This document shows positions 22,240 through 34,200 of a stretch of 64,000 nt of DNA, piece after piece. Position 1 is the first letter of the stretch; each line of letters starts with the position of its first letter. The notes beneath the pieces were generated by a model. It was not told where the DNA came from and did not search any database. It was given only the letters and a program-made list of their open reading frames with translations. This stretch comes from Siphonodentalium dalli (taxonomy: Eukaryota > Mollusca > Scaphopoda > Gadilida > Siphonodentaliidae): assembly GCA_032622095.1 (NCBI GenBank), contig CP136069.1:84468958-84532957 (forward strand). Direction: 5' to 3'. The translations under genes were made by a program, and so were the position numbers.

Positions 22240-24170
22240 TGTTCAAGTGACTTAATTGGGTCACCTTTTGTCGAGATTGTGAAATTTTACCACCCAAAAC
22301 TCCTTAAAATGATATGGAGATGACCTGGGTGACTATATATAACTTATATAGGTTGATATCGGCGAATAGCAATCTTATCAATGATATTGCATATCCTCTC
22401 GCCATCCGTGACCCAAACGACACCAAATGTGATTTAATTCATCATATCATTAGAGAATAACGTGTATGAATTTGGTGGAAATTAGTGCTAAATATATTTT
22501 TATCAGCTTTGGTGCAACTGCCATCCTCATGCATGACTTTAACGGTGCCACTTTTGACATATTTAAACCACATCCATTACTCATGGATGCATGATATACT
22601 GGAGATGATTATATATAGGTTTGGTGGTAATCAGCAACCAAACAAATTCTTAGAATAGTTATGACCCCCCCCCCATCTCTCACCCTAATGGCAGCAATTT
22701 GGTGTCTTTAAATCACACGATTATATTCCTTGTATCATAGAGAAGAATAATATATCAATTTGGTGGAAATCTGCGCTGAAAATAGTTTATTAAATCAATT
22801 GTTGCTGCCCCCTGCAACGCTGACTCGAACAGCGCCATATCGCGGAGGTGATTATGTATGCGTTTGGTGGAAATCGGCGACAAAACTATTTCACCATATT
22901 TTTTTTATTTTTCCGACCTCCCCCTTTTCTTACCTTGACACCAACAGCGTCACTTTAGAAAATTTTAACCCGCACCATTATCTATCTCGTAAAAAGTTAC
23001 CCCTCTTAGAAGGCCTTGGTGCCATCTCGATTGTACTCCGTGAAGTTATATATAGAACTCACACAGACAGCACGATTTGATTTCTTGTATCATTTGAGAA
23101 GAACGTGTCTGAATTTGATAGTAATTGGTACTAAAAATATTTTTTATCAGTTTTGGTAACCGTCCCGTCCCTATTTCGGACTGAAGCAGCGCCACTTTTT
23201 TCACTGTTAAACCACACTCTTAAGACTCATTAGAGACTAGAGATGCATATATATATAATTGGTGAAAATTCGTATCAAATTTAAGGACCCCATAACCCTC
23301 ACCCAGAGGGCACCAATTTGGTGTATCTAAACCACACGATAAGATTCCTCGTATCACGAAGAAGAATATGTATCAATCTGGTGGAAATCGGCACTAAAAA
23401 TATAATATTTTTTTTTGTGTCCCTCTCACCTCTATACACCACTGTCTCGAATGGCCCCACTTGTGACATCCTTAAACCACACAATTACACACCTGATATC
23501 ATGGAGATGATTATTTATAACTTTGGTGCCCACCCCTCCCTTTCCCATCTCTCACCCAAACAGCACCAATATGGCGTCTTTAAATCACACGATTAGATTC
23601 CTTGTATCATGGATAAGAATGTGTATCAATTTGGTGGAAATTGGCGCTAAAAATATTGTGTATCAATTTTGGTCTCATACCATGGGGATGATTTTGTATA
23701 AGTGCGGTGGCAATCGGCGACTAAACCCAATCTTATCAAATTTAGTGCCCACCCCCCCCCCCCAATCTCTCATCCAAATGACAACAATTTGGCGTTGTTA
23801 AATCGCACAATTAGATTCCTTGTATCATGAAGAAGAATATATATCAATTTGGTGGAAATCGGAGCTAAAATTAGTTTTATCAATTTTGGTGCCCCTCTCC
23901 CCTTCTGTGCATCCCCGACTCGAACGACGCCACTTTTGACATATTTAAACCTCACCATTAGATTCTTCATATCATGGGGATTATATGTAAGTTTCGTAGC
24001 AATCGGCAACAGACAAAAATTCTGACTCTCCTCCTTGTCTGCCGCTGACAACAGCGGCGTCACTTTAGAAATTTCTAACCCCCACCATTATCTTTCTCGT
24101 AAAAAGTTACCCCTAGTAGACCCCTTTGGTATCATCTAGATGGTCCCCTGTAGAACACAAACAGACAGAC
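22240..24170. repeat. degenerate tandem array with TTTGGTGGAAATCGGC motif
   Basis: Blocks of roughly 120-300 bp recur, each with GTATCATNNAGAAGAATRTG, TCAATTTGGTGGAAATYGGC, TTTTGGTGCC and CCACACGATTAGATTCC motifs, broken by poly-C runs (for example 23748-23763). It starts near a GTTACCTGGCTTTGCCCAG segment (20437) and ends in ACAGACAGACATTCGCAAAT and TATAGATATAGATA, a terminal pattern shared by several dispersed repeats in this window. Confidence 0.6.
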
Positions 24171-24340
24171 ATTCGCAAATATAGATATAGATAATAATGT
24201 GATACATTGATGGAAAGAGCTCTAAGATCTATATCACATTATTATAATCAATAAATTTGAAAAATGATCAAGGAAATATGGGTTGATACAAAAATCGGAC
24301 TTGGCACTGAAAGGGTTAAAGTATGCTTGAAAGTTTCTGC

Positions 24341-25293
24341 TCATTCAGGAATATGACCTGTCTGGACAAACTGCAGCAGTCTCAAGGTCTGTATTCGACT
24401 GAATCCAAAATCTTCCCTCAATGTTATATCATCCATTGCAGTTAGTATCTGTCCATCGACAAATTCCTCCACAAATCGATCTATATGCTGTTGAAGATGC
24501 AGCGTTCTGAGAATATCAGAGACTTCAGATACAGACATTATAGGCAGTCGTTCTCTTAAATCGCTGCCTGTCTCTTGTTGCTGTAGATTTTTTGGTGAAG
24601 GGGCCAGTCTTGGCACAACATTATGAACATGTGGGTTATCACTTTTGGACTGAGATGTCTGTCTCTTGCCTGAAGGATTGTCATTCGATTTCTTAAATAC
24701 TGATATGTCCTCATTGAAACCACTGTCATTGTAATCATAACCAATTGCTTTGTCGGGATTATTCTGATCTGCTGCATGATGTAATGGATTTTCTGTTGGG
24801 ATGCCTGGTGCGTATCTATGGCTTTGTATCCTTCCTTCTTCCTCATATGAATTTGTTTCTGTTATTGAAAGTTTCCTTCCATTTGAATGGTCAACACTTG
24901 GTCGTCTGCCAGGTGGCTTTGGTGGGACATCAGGAGTTTTCTTTGTCGTGGGTCTGGGAGGAATTTTGGGCTGACTTCCAGAAGCCTCATTTGATTCCAT
25001 AGTCTTCTCATATTCCTGAATCAAAGACGACCTCCCAATATGCTCAGAAAGTTCTGTCATCACAGATTGCTTCTCATATGGTTGGGCTGACTCAAGTTCA
25101 TGGTATGAATGTGGTGTGCTGTATTGTCCAGCAGTATCAACATCAAGTTTTCCCTCCACAGGGGACAGCTTTTGGTAGAAATTCTGATCCTCTTGTGCAT
25201 TTTTCAATTCAGCATACACATTGGGTTCAATTGTGTCATACACAACATCATTTTTATCTTCACTTAGAGAATGCTTAGGGAAGAAGGCCATGG
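24341..25293 (-). CDS. GAREM: GAREM-like coding exon 5 (tyrosine/proline-rich region and SAM)
   Basis: Acceptor TCTTTTGTTTCAG|CC, 953 nt, ending in TGA (24343-24341). It encodes VVYDTIEPNVYAELK, the proline-rich stretch, and the SAM domain from about IMSVSEVSDILRTLHLQQHI to LRLLQFVQTGHIPE. The exon is a single unbroken 316-codon frame, the longest in the window. Confidence 0.93.
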
Positions 25294-28200
25294 CTGAAAC
25301 AAAAGATAATGTGTATCCCTATTAGTATTTTATTTGGATAACTTTCTTCAGATAACAATGAGACACTTTATACTGCATTTCATTAAAGTGGCAGACCTGA
25401 TTTTAATGTTCACATACATGTATTAGTAAAACATACATTATCGGAGAGCTCTCTTGATACTATAACTTGGTCTTTAAGACTGGATTAATTTTTGTCAGGA
25501 ACAATACCCACCCCAATTGGATAACCAAAGGGTTAACTGTTCTGAGTAGCGTACATTTTTTCTCCTCACATGAGATGCAGCAGATTACATTTACGAGGTT
25601 CTAGTCGATTGAAAATAATCCTCGCATCTCACAAGAGGAGAATTAGTACCTTTACCCTACTCAGAACAGTTGATTGTTGTGTTTATTATATTTTCTCTAC
25701 CAGTTTGCTACGACCCAGACCACAATGTAATACAGTACGGTTAGAACTGATACATTCTTAAAGCTACAACATCACCAGCCATTTCTGTTAAAATAATGCA
25801 AAAACTAAAGTTGTGCTGAGAGTAGGATAACATGTTGGGTGTTCTGGGAGTGGGGATATGATTTATACTTTGACCTAATGAAAATATAGAGGTTACAGAT
25901 GTTTCATGCTGGCCAGAAAATTATTTTGGCAACTGTTTTTGCCATTTCTGAATTTGTTTGGTCATTTTTCATAAAATTTAGCTGAATTGAAAAACCAAGA
26001 TATCATTGAGAAACCAAAACTAAATCAAAAATATAAAACACACACAAAATATAACTGACGGATTTCAATCAATATTAATGACTACTGATTTGCCTATATT
26101 GTCTTATTTGGAAACCACAGAGAAGTAAAGTATGTCAATAGATTAAAGAAAGGAAACCGTTCTAGCAGCTAATCATCATAATTTTGATAAGTAAGCATGT
26201 GTGACTTTTAATAATTTGTTATCCACACACAGGAGGGCAACTGCTGATTGCCTGTTAACCAATAAGATTTTCATGGAGATCCGATAAGCAGAGATGCGAT
26301 TACTGACTACAGCTTTGAAACCTTTTGGGAAAAACAAAAAGTTTGGCCAAATTAAATTTTCTTAGGCCATTTAAAAAAAAGGTTATTGGCCAATTAGGTC
26401 ACCGACAGTGTGAATCTTGGGTGTACAGTAATGCTCTAAATAATCGACTCCTTAACCACAGCAGAATAATAGGTAACTTTTCAGGATTTAGTCGGAAATA
26501 TGGCTTGTTGCCATTCATTGGAAAGAGAGCTTTCCGATGAATGGCAACAAGCCATATTTCCGACTAAATCCTGAAAAGTTACCCATAATTCTGCTATGGT
26601 TAAGGAGTCGATTAATTAGAGCATTACTGTATAAATATATATACCTGTATTTAATTTTAGATTTTGGTAGTCATATCGTTTGGATGTCTCTGTCAATGCC
26701 CATTGGAGAGTGTCCCAGCGATTTGTGGCATTGTCATCTTCATCATCAAATCCCTGCTGATGGGTGAACCCTATTACTGACGACAATCCAGACTTCACAT
26801 AAAATGGTATCGTCAAAACGTCAGGCATCAGTAGACCTGCATTAGATAACATGATCTTCAGTGACATGAGTTCTCAGCAGGGTTTGTGCTTTCACTTTCC
26901 AAATTTGCCAAAATGCACAAGAAAGTACAAGCTACTAGAATTTGTTGAAAAATTTGCATTTGAACCACCTATGTCATGAACAATTTTCTAGCAGCAGCTT
27001 TAATTATGTAGCTATGGGGAAATTAAAGGCCCACTTAATTTTCGAATCGCCGATTATTTTTTTATAGTGACTTGATAAACATTTTTAATTACAATCTATG
27101 TCATAAAATATGATTAAAATACTATAATTCATCACTATTTGAAACATCTGTGTCTCAGAAGGTGCCCACAGAGAAATAAAAAACTGATGAAATCATAGAA
27201 TGACTCCACCCCCCCCCCCACTTTGGATCCCAGAATGCAACAGAATTCAAACTTTTTCAATGGAAGGGTAAGAACTCTATCTTTAATATACAATTATTCC
27301 CCCTGCATTGAAAATAATACTGCTTTTTACTGCAATTTAGATGACAAATGTGTTGGCAATTCAACAAAAACAACATGTCCTCAGTTTATTACACTGGATA
27401 AGTTGATAATACAATGTTTTGGAGCTTCCTCTTTCACATGGTATATAATATGGCATATATTTTATATAATGTAATCTGGGGGTTAGAAAATTAAGTGGGC
27501 CTGTAATAACTCAAGTTAATCTGAATGAGATCAGAGTGGTAGGGCCATTTAGCATAATGGTGATGTTCAAAGTCTATACACAACTAATCCTCTTCCCTTA
27601 GACTTAGAGGTGTCCACAAGTTGATTTAGACCTGTCTATACTCTAATTGGCAGGTGATTAGTTTTTTATTATATCTAATCAGCAGATACTAGTAGCTCAA
27701 TTAAAAGCTTTTGGCCTACTTCAGCATTTAATTTAAGGGAGACACCTACAGCTTCGAAGTAAACAATCTTGCCAGACTATGCCATCCCCCACAATATACG
27801 ACATAATTTTCCATAATTTTCGCCACTATTATGTAATAGATATATGTATTGCAAATAAAATATCCTATCCTATCCTAACAATATTACAGAATGACAATAA
27901 ATCAGTTCACTGAGATTGTCTCCCTTATATTAAATGCTGAATAAGGCCAAAGGGAATATCCTTCATGTAAGAATACACGAAACCACGCACCACCCTCCAT
28001 TCTCCATATGTGTTAGGTTAGGGTTATGGCTATGGCTAGGGTTAGAGTATTCTTACATGAAGGACATACCGGTCAAAGAAGCCGAAATCTTCTAAATTGA
28101 GCAATCTGCTGATTATATACAGTAATGCTCTAAGTAATCGACTCCTTAACCACAGCAGAATTATAGGTAATTTTTCAGGATTTAGTCGGAAATATGGCTT

Positions 28201-31200
28201 GTTGCCATTCATCGGAAAGCTCTCACCGAGAGCTTTCCGATGAATGGCAACAAGCCATATTTCCGACTTTCCAACTAAATCCTGAAAAATTACCCATAAT
28301 TTTACTGTGGTTAAGGAGTCGATTACTTAGAGCATTACTGTAGTTATACGAAATCCCTACATTCCCATGCTATATATGGGATGGACCTGCTGATTATTAT
28401 TGTTTTATGATAATCCACAAATGTCTGAAACAACAGAATTCTTTGATGGTGGCCTCAACTATAAGAATCAATTTTCCATAATTCGGTTAATTTAGGCTGT
28501 TATCATTTGATCTCATTTGACAACTTATTTTCATTTGGCAAAAGTTTTAAAGGCCCAGTTAATTTTCGAACCCCCAGATTACATTATAAAAAATATATGC
28601 CATATTATATACCATTTGAAGGAGGAAGCTCCAAAACATTGTATTATCAACTTATCCGGTGCAATAAACTGTGGACATGTTTTTGTTTTGTTGAGTTGCC
28701 AACGAGTTTTGTCATCAAGAGTTCTTCCCCTTCCATTGAAAAAGTTTGAATTCTGTTGAATTTTGGGTGCTAGAGGGGGGGGAGGGGGGAAGTCTTCAGC
28801 AGTTTTCTATTTCTCTGTGGGCATCTTCTGAGACACAGATGTTTCAAATAGTGATGAATTATAGTAATTTAATCATATTTTATGGCATAGTTGTTATTAA
28901 AACCGTATATCAAGTCGTCACTATAAAACAAATAATCGGTGACTCGAAAATTAAGAGCTAGGCCTTTAAAACTTGAAAATTAACTTTTGCCAAATGAAAA
29001 TAATTTGGTTCTCATTAATCCTGGTTCTCAGGTTGTGCATAGTTTGAGTAATTAGAAGCTTAATAACTCAGGGCATATTCTATTCCCAGGCGATTTCATT
29101 AAAACATGAATACTTTATAAATGCCTCGAAATATTATGTTAGATTCATGTTTCGCAATGACTTACGCATGTCATATATAATATTACTTTGAATGAATACT
29201 TTCTAAATTCCTTGAAAAATAATGTTAGATTGACTTATGTATGTTGTATGTCATATTACCTTGAATGAAGAATATATAAATTCCTTGCAATATTATGCAA
29301 GACTCATGTTTCGGAATCACTTATATATGTCAATTATAATATTATGTTGAATGAATACTTCCTAAATTCCTTGCAATATTATATTAGATTCATATCTTTC
29401 ACAATGACTTGTGTATATCATATATTATATTACGTAGTGATAATATCATGCTAATTTACAATTTAATCAGCATCGAACAGTGTTTGAGTAATTGTTTACA
29501 TTAATTTCTACATCATCATGGTGGATAAAAGCTCCAGTATAAAGTGTACTTAATTGGGACATATCATTTTATACCAGGGCTTTGTTTAGCTATTAAAACA
29601 ATATAGACAAATTTCTAAATAGTTAAAAACTCACAATTAATAGGTTAAAAATAAAATTGATCTCCAAACTCACAAGAATTTCATTCATATTATGTAATAC
29701 TAGTAGAAACATGAAGATCCAAATTGTGTTAGAATTCTCTTGTGGTCAGCAAGCCTGAATTTAGTGTGTCTGCCATTTGCAGAATGAGGTCCCCAGAAGG
29801 TGAATGAAGTGACACTATCCCGCACAAATTCACCATCTGGGGACCTCATTCTGCTTATGTATCATGACTATCATCTGCTGTCTGCTGGGAAGTATCTATA
29901 GTCTCAAATTAACAGTGTTTTAAGTTACTTTTCCCTTCTGTTGAGTTTCTATGTCCCCATATAATATAATCTGCAGAAAATAAAATGCATAATTGAGGTG
30001 ACCATGCAATGGGTGAACATCACCAACTACAACTGGGGAACTTTAATATGATGCTAGGTCTCCTACAGCAGTTGAGGCCTAAGCAGAATGAGGTCCCCAG
30101 GGGGTGAATATAGTGATGCTAGCCAGCTGTGCTGGATAGCATCACTAAATTTGCCCTCTGGACCTCCTTCTGCAAATGGCAGACACACTAAATTCAGGCT
30201 TGGTGGTCTACATACCGTACATGATAATACATGAACACCCAATGGCCAGTCGCAAGCTCCTCATTTCAGTTTTGCAGCCGTACATGAAGATTTCTTCTCA
30301 ATTACGTGTACACATTGACAGTTTGTTTTACTTCTTGGAAGAAAATTTATAGCATAAAAAGTCAGGGCCTACCTGGAGTCATGGGGAAACTGATTCTAAA
30401 TCATCCACATGTTAACCAGCAGAGGTTCATTGGGGCCAAGTTATTTGTTAAAGCGACTTAAGTCCATCGCAGTGAGCAGATGTGAGAAATTATGGAAGTC
30501 TGTAAATCCACCGTCACCAAGAAGAATGTGGAGAAAATAGATTGACCTTAAAAATAATGATATTTTGCATATTGAAACCACTGTTATTCGTAAACTGTAC
30601 TGTTACAGTGATTTGTCAACAGACATTGCAGATCTTGTAAATAATTTAAATGTTTTAGTCTAAATCTATTTTTCAGAATATTTTTCAATGCTTTTGACAT
30701 TAAAATTTCAATGTTTACGTTTTTGTTGCATGGACTTTGGTATTTTATTGGACCAATTGAAATTTGATCAGTAATTTAGCTATAACAGTAATGTTTACAT
30801 AACAATGGTTAAATTTGGAAATCAAATTTGCAGTGATTGAGGCTGCTAACAAGATAGAGTTATCCTTCTTGGTATGCTTTTGGTATGCTCTTAATACTGT
30901 CCCATGGATGTGAAATACTAAATAAAATTAAAGATGCATAATCTGAATTAACGCTCATAAATTACTATTTCCTTCGCTTCGGAGGTAAAAAATATTTGAT
31001 TCAATTCGAGGAACATACCCATCAAAGCTCAGATATCGATGTTTTAAATCTATTTTTTTTCACCACCGATAATTTTAAGTGGCCCAGTAAATAGTCGACA
31101 AGAAGACTTTCTCTGACCAAATTGCGGATGAAGATGAATAACTCTAAAATCAAGTGGCTTTTTTGTGTCAGATGTTTGACAAATCGGCAAAATTTTATTG

Positions 31201-34200
31201 AACAAAATGTTGATAAATAACAGGTTTTTGGCAATTTTATACTATAGTTGACTGTGGTTAGCATTATTTTTGGTCAATTAATTAATTCTGATAACTGAAG
31301 CAGCATTTAAAAAAATGCTGCTGTTGTTGGAATCTGATGATATGGGGACCATCGTATCGGACTGAGTACCTTTAATTGATGGAAACTTTTCCTGACAGTT
31401 GTCCTCTATTCATTTTTATTATTTCATTCCCTGGAATCTACATGAAACTTTCTGGGAAGAGATAGACCATCTTTAATCTCGGTATTGGAGACTGATTAAT
31501 AGTGAAAAGAAAAACAAGAAGTTGATCTATTTTTTACATGAATGATGATATGATTTTCAGACCTTCATACTTCTCACATGTGCCCACTGCAATGGCCTTT
31601 AATTCCTTTAAGATCTTCTTATAGAATCAGCTATGAAATTCTATTTATGGGGGCTCATATGGTCCCTATCAATGGACAAGGGTTTCTGTCTTTATATGCA
31701 TTGGCTTCATGTCATCGTCCCTTGAGTTAACATCTTAGTAGATCACCCCTGGTCAAGTGGTCCTGCTAATATGCTATGATGCTGGTGGTTCTGCTGAATT
31801 CCTATGATGCTGTTAGGGCAAACTGATGCTGTTGAGAAATAGTACCAATGTACCGTTATTTTTTTTTTAAAGATGTCATTTTCACAGTTTTCGGATAATC
31901 TGATTATATCCAGGAAAAGCCTTTTTATGTTTACCCATACCATAGTATGGTAAACATAATGTCGACGTCCGGATTGACCACTCGTCGTGCGTGCGTCCGT
32001 CTGTCTGTCTGTCCGTAGACACTTTATGCATGGTGCGATAACTCAAAAAATTTCTATCCGATCAGAACCAAATTTTGTATATGAGTTTCTCAGACCAAAA
32101 TACAGATCGAGTTCGAATATGGGTTTGATTCGATTTTTACGGAGTTATGGCCCTTTTTCGACTTCGAATTCACGCATGCTGTCATAACTCAAACAATTTT
32201 GATCTGATCGGAACCAAATTTGGTATGTGAGTTTCAGAGCCCAAAATACAGATCGAGTTCGAATATGGGTTTGATCCGATTTATTTTAAAGGAGTTATGA
32301 CCCTTTTTATGTTTACCCATACCATAGTATGGTAAACATAGTGTCGTTGCCCGGATTGACCACTCGTCGTTCGTCCGTCTGTCTGTCTGTCTGTCCGTCT
32401 GTCTGTCTGTCCGTAGACACTTTACGAGTAATGCGATAACTCAAACATTTTCTATCCAATCGAAACCAAATTTTGTATATGGGTTTCTCAGCCCAAAATA
32501 CAGATCGAGTTCGAATTTGGGTTTGATCCGAGATTTTGTTACAGAGTTATGGCCCTTTTTCAACTTAGAATTCACGCATTCTGCCATAACTCAAACATTT
32601 TTTTATCTGATCGAAACCAAATTTGGTATGTGAGCTTCTCTACCAAAAATACAGTTCGAGTTCGAATATGGTTTGATCTGATTATTTTTAATGGGGTTAT
32701 GGCCCAATGATATAGAATTCATGCATGATTCGATAAATCAACCAGCTTCCATCTGATAGCAACAAAATTTGGTATGTGAGTTTCTCAACTCAAAATACAG
32801 ATCGAGTTTGAATATGGGGTAGATCCTATTTTTAATACCAGAGTTATGGCACTTTTTTAACTAAGAATTGAACAGAATTGAGATTTGTATGCTTAAAATA
32901 TAACCATAGCAGCTTACAGTTAATTACCTGTGATATCAGTTTATCTCTAAGAGAGACAAGAGATAAACCTATATTATTGAATTAGAGTTATTTTTAGCCA
33001 TCATATGTTCAGCACAGCAGTGAAATGTGTGACCAATTCATGAATCAAAGGACTCTCCCAAATTTGGTATGTGAGTTTCACAGCCAAAAATACAGATCGA
33101 GTTCGAATATGGGTTTGATCCGATTTATTTTAAAGGAGTTATGACCCTTTTTTCGAAAATAAAATAAATTAAAAAAAAATCCGATGCTCTAACCGAAATA
33201 TTTTTTTGTCCGATTGTGTTCATATTTGATATGTAGGTTTATGATGACACACCCCTCACCTGTATAGTTTTTGGTATTGATTGGTTGATCAGTTTAGAAA
33301 ATAATTAACCCTTTACACACATGCTATCCAATGCAATAAGTTGAACATATTTCTTCTGATCTGCCTCATATTTCTTACCTAGGTTTTTCTTAGCACGTTC
33401 TTCATCTGTATGGTTTTTGGTATTGTTTAATTAACCCTTTTCACTCTTATGTTTACTTAGAATTCACCCAAGCTGCTATGACTCAAAACATTTTTCATCT
33501 GATCAACACAAAATTTGGTATATGAATTTATCACCCCTAAATACAGATCGAGTTCGAATATGGGTTTGATCCGATATATTTTAACAGAGTTATGACCCTT
33601 TATAATTCAAGTAATTACTGCTGGGAATTTGAAGAGAACATATATCCCACAGCAATGTGTGTTATTGAAATGAGTTAATTATCACTATGACATTAGATAC
33701 TACATGCTATAAAGCATGATAGTGGTACCACTGGCTGGCTGGACTTGTTATCATAATTATGTCAAACTGTGATTGATTACTCACTCTCTGGTGGAGTTCT
33801 GCTTTCTGTGCAATATGAAGTTAACCCCTTTGTTGAAACAGGTTTATTACATTAGCTATATGCACACACTATATGACACCTATTCTAAAATAATAAATTG
33901 GAATAGTCCATTGTTACTTTGTAGTGTTGTTTTACAGACATTGTTCTTTACAAACACTGTTGTCTTATCTTAGACAAAAATTTATCCACACATTCCTTAG
34001 TTCCATAACATGATGTCATTGAAAATGATTAACCCTCTCCACACATCATATGGTTTTGATGCTTTTCATTTAATCATTCTCCTATGTTATGTCCAGGTTG
34101 ATGGTGATCCACTTTTGATTTGCATGGATTTGGGATTAAAATTAAACCATTCCATAGACACATATTATGCGATAGACAGATATAATATTATCCCTTTCAC

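Larger units (their letters stand above)
20350..24315. mobile_element. piggyBac-like palindromic MITE split by ~3.8 kb of inserted DNA
   Basis: The left half (20350-20427, CCCTTTTAGTGGCAAGTCCG ... CAAATTTATTGATTA) and the right half (24243-24315, TATAATCAATAAATTTGAAA ... TTGGCACTGAAAGGG) are the two arms of the 141-bp palindrome seen intact at 10920. TTAA flanks both outer ends. The halves break in the palindrome loop, so the simplest reading is an insertion into the loop. An alternative is a 4-kb element with these halves as its inverted ends, but I find no transposase reading frame inside. The right end lies 21 bp from the stop codon of the GAREM-like gene. Confidence 0.7.

Noticed and set aside
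28013-28046. A true telomere or chromosome end
   Set aside because: It is only about 34 bp, degenerate, inside an inverted repeat and inside an intron.
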